Positions 19,549 to 26,714 of a DNA stretch of 35,955 bases are shown here, in pieces. The position numbers and the translations under genes are program-made. The notes under the pieces were generated by a model, which worked only from the letters and a program-made list of their open reading frames with translations, was not told the DNA's origin and ran no database searches. This DNA is from Ruminococcus sp. (GTDB taxonomy: Bacteria; Bacillota; Clostridia; Oscillospirales; Ruminococcaceae), in assembly GCA_031262625.1 (NCBI GenBank), contig JAISHJ010000049.1, positions 1 through 35,955 on the forward strand. Reading direction: 5' to 3'. Numbering within the stretch: position 1 is the stretch's first letter; each line of letters begins with the position of its first letter.

Positions 19549-21102
19549 ATGTTCGGAATCAAGAAAACAGGAATTGCAATCGACACTGTAAAACTTTCGA
19601 CAATTTCATTTGTACTAAACGGGCTCGGACTGCTATTAAATATATTGCTGACAAACACGCTGGGGACGGCTGCTGTAGGCGTAATGACGCTTATAACTAC
19701 CGTTTTCGGATTTATAATTGTGCTCGCAAACGGAAATATTTTTGTATCAACCGAACGTTTTGTATCAGAAGAAATCGGAGCAGGAAATCGAAATTTTAAG
19801 TCAATAATGCGATTTTCGCTGACATTTTCGCTTGTTTTATCAGGAACTTTCACACTCTTTTCGCTGTTTTTTGCAGAAAAACTTGCGGTAATATCAGGAG
19901 ATGCGAATATCGAAACTGCAATCCGAATAATGGCTTTGTCGCTTCCTCCGGCAGGTGTCGGCTCGTGTATAAAAGGATTTTTTCATGCAAAAAGGCAGGT
20001 GAAATTTCCTCTAATCGGTGACGTTTTTGAGTTTTCATGCCGTTACGTAATATTGATGTTCGGCATAATTGTGTTCATTCCAAACGGCGTGAGTATTTAC
20101 CTTTTAATTTCAATTGCGATGCTTATAGCAGAAGTTTCAAGCTGTGTTTTTTATATTTTTAATTACGTAAGTGAATATAAAATTTTCTCAAAACTCCCGG
20201 AAAACAATAAGCGTATAATTACCGTCAAAACCTATATGAAACTGAATTTACCGATAATTCTTTCCGGCTATGTGACTATGACAATGTCAGCGCTTAATGA
20301 CGTTTTAGTTCCGGTTGCGCTTCTTGATTATCATGAAAATGCCGAAAAAGCAATGTCGGAATACGGTCTTTTTGAGTCGATAATTATCCCTGTAATTTTT
20401 TATCCGAGTTTCATTTTAACGAGTCTCCAAACGCTTATTATCCCCGAAATTGCACGAGCAAATTCCGCCGAAAATCATTTTCGTGTCAACTATTTAATTG
20501 ATAAACTTTTTCGCAAAACTCTTACGTTTGCTTTATTCGTTTCCGCAGTACTATTAACAGAAGGAGCAGAACTCGGCGAACTGCTATGCCCATCAGATAA
20601 TCTTGCAGCAAAAACGCTGCGGTTGATGTTCTTTGCGATACCGTTTATCTACATGGAAATCATACTCGAAGGGATTTTACGGGGTCTCGGAAAGCAGGGA
20701 TTTTCCACCGTAAATTCGCTTTTTGAGTATGTAATCCGCATCGGAACGGTCATAATTGCAACGCGATTTTTAGGATTTTACGGCGTTTTACTGTCATATT
20801 ATTTGAGCAATATATTATCAAATATCGTACGTGTGATTAAGGTTTGCAGTACTGTTAAACTGAAATTCAACACGCTTGAATACATAATTAAACCTATTTT
20901 AGCGAGTTCATTTTGCGTACTGACTGCAAAGGCTTTATCGTCGATAATATTTAGCGGAAAGATTTTTTCTGTTGCAGGATTTCTTCTTACAGCGAGTATT
21001 TTATACCTAATTATAATTGAAATTTCGGACAGATATTTCTATACAGAATTTAAATTTTCAGAACGTAATCAGGAAATTTTACTTAAGAGTACAACTGCAT
21101 GA
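19549..21102 (+). CDS. polysaccharide/lipid flippase-like membrane protein (MOP superfamily, SpoVB-like)
   Basis: 517 aa with many hydrophobic segments; SpoVB/polysaccharide biosynthesis-like; ATG with CGGAGGAAAA upstream. Confidence 0.75.
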   Translation: MFGIKKTGIAIDTVKLSTISFVLNGLGLLLNILLTNTLGTAAVGVMTLITTVFGFIIVLANGNIFVSTERFVSEEIGAGNRNFKSIMRFSLTFSLVLSGTFTLFSLFFAEKLAVISGDANIETAIRIMALSLPPAGVGSCIKGFFHAKRQVKFPLIGDVFEFSCRYVILMFGIIVFIPNGVSIYLLISIAMLIAEVSSCVFYIFNYVSEYKIFSKLPENNKRIITVKTYMKLNLPIILSGYVTMTMSALNDVLVPVALLDYHENAEKAMSEYGLFESIIIPVIFYPSFILTSLQTLIIPEIARANSAENHFRVNYLIDKLFRKTLTFALFVSAVLLTEGAELGELLCPSDNLAAKTLRLMFFAIPFIYMEIILEGILRGLGKQGFSTVNSLFEYVIRIGTVIIATRFLGFYGVLLSYYLSNILSNIVRVIKVCSTVKLKFNTLEYIIKPILASSFCVLTAKALSSIIFSGKIFSVAGFLLTASILYLIIIEISDRYFYTEFKFSERNQEILLKSTTA

Positions 21103-21560
21103 GAAGCTATACCTTTATCTTTATTGTCACCGAATCCTGATACGCCTAAACCCTCTTCAGTAGTGGCTTTAACACTAATTTGCGATACGTCGCATTTGAG
21201 TGAATGCGCTAAATTTTTTCGTATTTCATCAATAAATTTTGCGAGTTTAGGTTGCTCTGCAATGACAGTGCTGTCGATATTTCCAATTCTATAACCCTTT
21301 TCGTGCATTATATCTGCTGTCTGTTTGAGGAGAAATAAGCTTGAAATATCTTTATATTTTTCGTCGTTGTCGGGGAAATGCTTTCCTATATCACCGAGAG
21401 CAAGTGCGCCTAAAATTGCATCAATAATAGCGTGTGTAAGAACGTCCGCATCGGAATGACCGAGCAAACCTTTTTCAAAAGGGATTTCTACTCCGCCTAA
21501 AATGAGTTTCCTGCCGTCACAAAGCCTGTGTACATCGTAACCATGCCCGATTCTAAACAT
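21069..21560 (-). CDS. ispF: 2-C-methyl-D-erythritol 2,4-cyclodiphosphate synthase
   Basis: 163 aa from MFRIGHGYDVHRL; LGHSDADVLTHAIIDAILGALALGDIGKHFPD; KATTEEGLGVSG. Confidence 0.97.
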   Translation of the reverse strand: MFRIGHGYDVHRLCDGRKLILGGVEIPFEKGLLGHSDADVLTHAIIDAILGALALGDIGKHFPDNDEKYKDISSLFLLKQTADIMHEKGYRIGNIDSTVIAEQPKLAKFIDEIRKNLAHSLKCDVSQISVKATTEEGLGVSGFGDNKDKGIASHAVVLLSKIS

Positions 21561-22233
21561 CATTTTCCTCCGCAAAAACATTCGCTATTAAAATGTCTTC
21601 CGGTGTAGTGATTTTTATATTTTTGTAGTCGGAAGGCGTAATATGCACCTTTATTCCGACTGCTTCAACCATTGAAGCATCATCCGTAAATTCAAGATTG
21701 TGGTCTACCGCGAATTGTACGCCGCGTACGAAATATTCGCGATTAAATATTTGCGGCGTTTGAACTGCGAAAAGTTTACGCCTGTCGGGAGTATCAAGTA
21801 TCATTCCGTCATCTGCGATTTTTATCGTATCCTTAACATTTACGCCCAAAACGCTAGCGCCGAAAATATTAGTATCTTTTATACAAGCCCTGATAAATTC
21901 AGGGTTTGTAAATGGCCGTGCACCATCGGAAACGGCAATTTGCCGCGAACTTTTATTGCAGTAATTATACGCTTTGCATACAGATTCTGTACGATTTTCA
22001 CCGCCGGGAATAACTTTTACCGGCTTTTTTATTTCGTATTTTTCTAAGATTTTTTCATATTCGTCAATAGAATTTTTCGGAGCGGCGATAATTATTTCGT
22101 CAACTTCTTTAATGCAATCGAGATTTTTTATAGCACGAATAAATATCGGAATTCCTTTAATCATATACATCTGCTTGTCAAAACCAAGTCTTGATGAACT
22201 GCCGCCGCAAGCTAAAATAACCGATACGCTCAT
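21553..22233 (-). CDS. ispD: 2-C-methyl-D-erythritol 4-phosphate cytidylyltransferase
   Basis: 226 aa; VSVILACGGSSSRLGFDKQM, VIPGGENRTESVCKAY, AVSDGARPFTNPEFI, FTDDASMVEAVG. Confidence 0.96.
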   Translation of the reverse strand: MSVSVILACGGSSSRLGFDKQMYMIKGIPIFIRAIKNLDCIKEVDEIIIAAPKNSIDEYEKILEKYEIKKPVKVIPGGENRTESVCKAYNYCNKSSRQIAVSDGARPFTNPEFIRACIKDTNIFGASVLGVNVKDTIKIADDGMILDTPDRRKLFAVQTPQIFNREYFVRGVQFAVDHNLEFTDDASMVEAVGIKVHITPSDYKNIKITTPEDILIANVFAEENDV

Positions 22234-22235
22234 AC

Positions 22236-23348
22236 TTAAAGTATCTCCCTAAAACTGCCTAAGAACCTGAAATATTCGAGGTTTTCGCGGAGGTCGTCAA
22301 GAAGCGCAAGCACATTTGGATCGGAATATGATCCGGCGAAATCGAGGTAAAAAATCACTTGAAAATCGCTTCCGGCAACCGCTTTATTTTCAATTTTCAC
22401 AAGGTTTAAACCCGATACCGCGAACTTTGTAAGCAATCTATAAAGCGAGGCTTTCGTATGCGGAATCGAAAGCAAAACTGAAATTGTGTCGGCATCGGCT
22501 ATCTCCGTAAATGTTTTTGAAAAGCAGATAAAACGTGTGTAATTCGGGCTTGCGTTGGCTGCGTCATGCTTAACTATTTCAAGTCCATACAGTTTTGCAC
22601 AGCTTTCAGAGCAGATGCAGGCGATATTGTTATCGTCGGAAGAAGCTACGTATTTTGCGGCAAGCGCAGTGTTCGCGAAAGCTAATGCTTCAAGCGAATT
22701 TTCGGCGATATAGTCGGAACATTGCGAAAGAGCTTCCTGCTTTGAATATACGCGGGTGATTTTTGTAAATCCCGGCTTTGCGGCTATGCAGTGAGAAGCG
22801 TTAACACGGATAATTGCGTTAATGTAAAGCTTGCTTTTCGCCAAAATATCGTAAGTTTCGCTGATAACGCCGCAGGTCGAATTTTGGAGCGGTAATAGTC
22901 CGCAGTCAACCTTCCCATCTGTTACCGCATCAATTACTTCTGAAAATTGCTCAAAATATACCGTCTGCGAACTTGGAAAAAGTTTTCTCGCTGCGTCGGT
23001 AGAATATGCGCCTTCAACACCCTGACAAGCGATTATTTTTTTATCTTTCGGGATGAATTTCAAAACCGGAGTAATATTTTTTTCGTTGAATAAACGCCTA
23101 TTTTGTATCGCTTTACTTACATCCATGAGGTCTAAAAAGAGTGTCTCAGAAGCATTTTCAAGTCCTTTTGGAGAATTGTCGCGAACACGGTTCACGATTT
23201 TTTCTTCTCGGTCAGATTGAAAGACCGGAAGAGAATTTGCGCGCTTATATTCAGCAATATCAGCCACAAGCGCCATTCGCTCCGTAAACAAATCCAATAT
23301 CTTTCCGTCGATACTATCAATTTTTTCGCGTAAATTTTGTAAATCCAT
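22236..23348 (-). CDS. pheA: bifunctional chorismate mutase / prephenate dehydratase (P-protein)
   Basis: 370 aa from MDLQNLREKIDSIDGKILDLF; GVEGAYSTDAARKLFP; ACT region SGLNLVKIENKAVAGSDFQVIFYLDF. Confidence 0.93.
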   Translation of the reverse strand: MDLQNLREKIDSIDGKILDLFTERMALVADIAEYKRANSLPVFQSDREEKIVNRVRDNSPKGLENASETLFLDLMDVSKAIQNRRLFNEKNITPVLKFIPKDKKIIACQGVEGAYSTDAARKLFPSSQTVYFEQFSEVIDAVTDGKVDCGLLPLQNSTCGVISETYDILAKSKLYINAIIRVNASHCIAAKPGFTKITRVYSKQEALSQCSDYIAENSLEALAFANTALAAKYVASSDDNNIACICSESCAKLYGLEIVKHDAANASPNYTRFICFSKTFTEIADADTISVLLSIPHTKASLYRLLTKFAVSGLNLVKIENKAVAGSDFQVIFYLDFAGSYSDPNVLALLDDLRENLEYFRFLGSFREIL

Positions 23349-23366
23349 AAAGCACCTATTTGCAAA

Positions 23367-23398
23367 CAAGGGCAATCCCCCGGGAGGAATTACCCTTG
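23367..23398 (-). terminator. hairpin between tsf and pheA (probable terminator or attenuating hairpin)
   Basis: - strand CAAGGGTAATTCC-tcccgg-GGGATTGCCCTTG (G.T pairs included) followed by TTTG. Confidence 0.6.
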
Positions 23399-23418
23399 CT
23401 ATAAAATCTTAGTTTTTC

Positions 23419-24339
23419 TTAGTTGCCTTTAGCAAGCTGTGCAACTTCTTCGGCGAAATTGTCGGATTTTTTCTCTAAGCCTTCGCCTTTTTGGTAACGT
23501 ACATACTCGGAAACTTCAATCGAACCGCCGCATTCCTTCGCAACACCCGCGATATATTGCGCAACAGTGAGTTTGTCTTCCTTAACGTACGCTTGGTTAA
23601 GAAGGCAGTTTTCGGTGTAAAATTTCTTGATTTTACCCTCTGCAATCTTAGCTTTAACCTGCTCGGGTTTATTCTTATTTTTCTCGTCTTCTTCAAGCTG
23701 TTTGAGAGCAATTTCCTTCTCGGTTTCGATAACATCAGCGGGAACGGATGCGTTGTCAAGATATTTCGCATTCATTGCGGCAATCTGCATTGCAACATTC
23801 TTCGCACATTCGTTAAGAGTAGGATTTGCAGGGTCAATGTCGGTTTTCAGATTAACCATAACTGCGATTTCGCCGCCGTTGTGTATATACGAACCAAGCA
23901 CGCCCTTCATGATTTGGAAGCGTCTAACCTTGAGATTCTCGCGGATTTTAAGGAAAAGTTCATCAAGAGCTTCCTTAACGGTTCCGCTTGTTCCGAGCAT
24001 AGGAGCAGCAAGAAGCGCATCCATGTCAGCCGGCTCTGCTTCATATGCAGACTTAGCAGCATTCTGAACGAATTCAATAAAGCTTTCGTTTTTCGCAACA
24101 AAATCTGTCTCGGAATTTACTTCGATAACGACACCTTTACCGTTAGCGATATAGCAGGCTACAAGCCCCTCTGCAGCGGCTCTGCCGGATTTCTTTTCTT
24201 GATTTGCCTTACCCTTTTCGCGGAGTATTTTCTGCGCTTCGCCAATGTCGCCGTTCGCTTCGTCAAGTGCTTTTTTGCAGTCCATCATACCTGCGCTGGT
24301 AAGGTTCATCAGTTCTTTTATATCTTTTGTGTTAGCCAT
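23419..24339 (-). CDS. tsf: elongation factor Ts
   Basis: 306 aa; DIKELMNLTSAGMMDCKKALDEANGDIGEAQKILREKG; NSETDFVAKNESFIEFV. Confidence 0.98.
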   Translation of the reverse strand: MANTKDIKELMNLTSAGMMDCKKALDEANGDIGEAQKILREKGKANQEKKSGRAAAEGLVACYIANGKGVVIEVNSETDFVAKNESFIEFVQNAAKSAYEAEPADMDALLAAPMLGTSGTVKEALDELFLKIRENLKVRRFQIMKGVLGSYIHNGGEIAVMVNLKTDIDPANPTLNECAKNVAMQIAAMNAKYLDNASVPADVIETEKEIALKQLEEDEKNKNKPEQVKAKIAEGKIKKFYTENCLLNQAYVKEDKLTVAQYIAGVAKECGGSIEVSEYVRYQKGEGLEKKSDNFAEEVAQLAKGN

Positions 24340-24425
24340 ATCAGAATACTGAATTCAGAGTAAAGATTACAGAGAACAACCGTCCCCCTATCTGTAACTC
24401 CGATTCGTATACCTCCTTGAAATTT

Positions 24426-25181
24426 TTATTCAGCTGCTTCTGTTTCTTCTTCTGCGATTTCTGCTTGGTCCGCCGAAGCCGCTTCTGCCGCATCCTGTCT
24501 GCCCTGTCTGCCTTCGATAATAGCGTCAGCCATTGCACCGGAGATGAGTTTAACCGCTCTGATAGCATCGTCGTTTCCGGGGATAACGTAGTCGATTTCA
24601 TCAGGATCGCAGTTTGTATCAACGATTGCAACTATAGGAATACCGAGTTTTTTTGCTTCGGCAACTGCAATGCGTTCTTTGCGCGGGTCAACTATGAAGA
24701 GAGCGCCGGGGAGACGTCTCATAGTCTTGATTCCGCCCAGATATTTATCAAGTTTTTCGATTTCAAGCTGTAATTTCGCAACTTCCTTTTTAGGAAGAAG
24801 AGCAAATGTGCCGTCAGCTGCCATAGCATTAAGCTGTTCAAGACGGGTAATTCTGCGCTGAATGGTCTTGAAATTTGTCATCATACCGCCGAGCCAACGT
24901 GCGTTAACGTAGTGTGCACCGCCGCGAACGGCTTCTTCTTTAATTGAATCGCCTGCTTGCTTTTTTGTACCGACAAAGAGAACATCTTCGCCGTCAGCCG
25001 CTACTTCACGAACGAATTTGTACGCTTCGTCAAGTTTTTTTACGGTTTTTTGCAGGTCAATGATATAGATCCCGTTTCTTTCTGTAAAGATATAGGGAGC
25101 CATTTTAGGATTCCAGCGTCTTGTTTGGTGACCGAAATGAACACCTGCTTCAAGGAGCTGTTTCATGGATACTACTGCCAC
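24426..25181 (-). CDS. rpsB: 30S ribosomal protein S2
   Basis: GTG start at 25181 preceded by GGAGGAAATAAA gives [46 protein letters not shown]; the longer track ORF (to 25220) has no such SD. Confidence 0.97.
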   Translation of the reverse strand: MAVVSMKQLLEAGVHFGHQTRRWNPKMAPYIFTERNGIYIIDLQKTVKKLDEAYKFVREVAADGEDVLFVGTKKQAGDSIKEEAVRGGAHYVNARWLGGMMTNFKTIQRRITRLEQLNAMAADGTFALLPKKEVAKLQLEIEKLDKYLGGIKTMRRLPGALFIVDPRKERIAVAEAKKLGIPIVAIVDTNCDPDEIDYVIPGNDDAIRAVKLISGAMADAIIEGRQGRQDAAEAASADQAEIAEEETEAAE

Positions 25182-25185
25182 TTTA

Positions 25186-25259
25186 TTTCCTCCATCAGTT
25201 TCATACGCGCACGGATTCACACCGAAAAGTAAGTTTTCCGGAACTGATATTGCCGTGCG
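25186..25259 (-). promoter_or_regulatory. candidate structured rpsB 5' leader (interleaved helices next to SD)
   Basis: - strand CGCACGG (25259-25253) pairs CCGTGCG (25214-25208); ATCAGTT (25248-25242) pairs AACTGAT (25200-25194), directly abutting SD GGAGG. Confidence 0.45.
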
Positions 25260-25299
25260 GATTAAATTAGTACAGTTAAGTATACAACCATACCATAGT

Positions 25300-25328
25300 A
25301 TTATATCATACTATAAAACTAAAGTCAA
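25300..25328 (-). promoter_or_regulatory. sigma-A-type promoter for rpsB-tsf
   Basis: - strand TTGACT (25328-25323), 17-nt spacer, TATAAT (25305-25300). Confidence 0.85.
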
Positions 25329-25388
25329 GCGTAAAATACTATAATTATTCATAAAAAATTACGCACATTTTGTATAAACTGTACAAAT

Positions 25389-26645
25389 TTAGCCGACATT
25401 TAGAGAAAACGCCTTGAAACCGCTGTCACATTCGCACAGCGCATTGTTTAATTCACGCTTGCATTCGTCATTGCTGTTACAGAAATCTTCTGACGAGTGT
25501 TTCTTAAACATCTTCTTTATGAGCGCTAAAAATTCCGATTCGCCCCAATCTGTTATGTCGCCGAAAAGCATAATTGCAGTGGATAATATTACTCGTTTTT
25601 CGTACTTAATTATATTTTTTATCATAAGCACAAAATCATGATTAGCGGAAGCAATTTCGACAGCAGCAGCAAGAATAATCGCTATTGCTTCCGCTTGTTT
25701 TGTGCGGTTTTTTCTCGTTTCATCCATCATCAGCGTAACAATAGTATCACACAAAAATTTCTTTTTATCCGCATATTCCGGTGCAGTTAAAAGGTAGGTT
25801 ACGAGTGCGTTTATTGTTTCCGAAATGTATGAAAATTCTGCTTGTGTCATTATTTCATTATCGGAATTTCGCAGACTGTCGGGGAGGTGAAACCACGGCA
25901 GCGGAGAGCCGAAAAGGTAGTCGGGGAGTATCGTTTCGCCCCTTGCTCCCGAAAAATAAAGAGGAGGTCTGAGAGCATAAAATCCGAGGCAATTTACAAA
26001 ATCGCGGCGTTCCGCAAAACCAATAATTTTCTCCGCACGTTCCTTAATATTTTCCGAATATTTATCTGTGAATTCCGCCGAAAAACCCTGTCCGTCAAGT
26101 GAAAAACATTCATTAACGGTATAATTTCCGTAAAGTTTGCAAGTTAAAAAGCAATACATAGACTTATTTCCGCCGCCGGAATGACCTGCTGTGACGAGAT
26201 AATCAGGTGCGAATTTTATAAAAGTCCTGTTTACAAAAGCGGCACAATCAAGGAGTTCTTTGGTCTCTGTTTGATACATCCTCGCCCCATTATCAGCCCA
26301 TTCTGCATCACCGTGAGTACCGCGAAAAACTACTGCGATTTTTTTCCCGTTTCCGAAAACTAATATGCGGTTTCCGGGCGTTTTATCGTCTTTTTGATAG
26401 TTGAGCGGCACGTCATAAAAATCAAGAAGCTTTAGCGAGGATAAATTTTTATTCGTTATTATATCGCGATAAACTATAGAAAAATCAATGTTTGATACAT
26501 ATTCATCGGGAGTTTCCTTAGTCGTTTGCCGGAGCATATCACCGGCAATATCGCCAAGCGAAAGCTCTGCACTGTAATTTAAAAGATCGTCGGAATAGAC
26601 AAGGCAGCAAAGCCTTTCAAGCTCAGGCGGTGATAAAAAATCCAT
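25389..26645 (-). CDS. Mbeg1-like / DUF2974 alpha/beta hydrolase (lipase-like)
   Basis: 418 aa; VVFRGTHGDAEWADNG and nucleophile elbow TAGHSGGGNKSMYCFL, DGQGFSAEF; SD GGAGG before ATG 26645. Confidence 0.8.
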   Translation of the reverse strand: MDFLSPPELERLCCLVYSDDLLNYSAELSLGDIAGDMLRQTTKETPDEYVSNIDFSIVYRDIITNKNLSSLKLLDFYDVPLNYQKDDKTPGNRILVFGNGKKIAVVFRGTHGDAEWADNGARMYQTETKELLDCAAFVNRTFIKFAPDYLVTAGHSGGGNKSMYCFLTCKLYGNYTVNECFSLDGQGFSAEFTDKYSENIKERAEKIIGFAERRDFVNCLGFYALRPPLYFSGARGETILPDYLFGSPLPWFHLPDSLRNSDNEIMTQAEFSYISETINALVTYLLTAPEYADKKKFLCDTIVTLMMDETRKNRTKQAEAIAIILAAAVEIASANHDFVLMIKNIIKYEKRVILSTAIMLFGDITDWGESEFLALIKKMFKKHSSEDFCNSNDECKRELNNALCECDSGFKAFSLNVG

Positions 26646-26653
26646 AATTACCT

Positions 26654-26686
26654 CCGTATATCAAGTATTGTTTACATGATATACGG
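26654..26686. promoter_or_regulatory. 10-bp perfect inverted repeat upstream of DUF2974 gene
   Basis: CCGTATATCA (26654-26663) and TGATATACGG (26677-26686), 13-nt spacer; the 26654-side arm overlaps the hydrolase SD on the - strand. Confidence 0.6.
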
Positions 26687-26714
26687 AATGGGAAATATGG
26701 TTACTTAAACGACA

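Noticed and set aside
23491-24363. 290-aa + strand ORF antisense to tsf
   Set aside because: Cys/Phe-rich composition typical of the reverse complement of a conserved coding frame; tsf on the other strand is unambiguous.
25361-25390. Inverted repeat TTTGTA-N7-TACAAA upstream of rpsB/end of DUF2974 gene
   Set aside because: Only 6-bp arms in AT-rich DNA; no tract or context to call it a terminator or operator.
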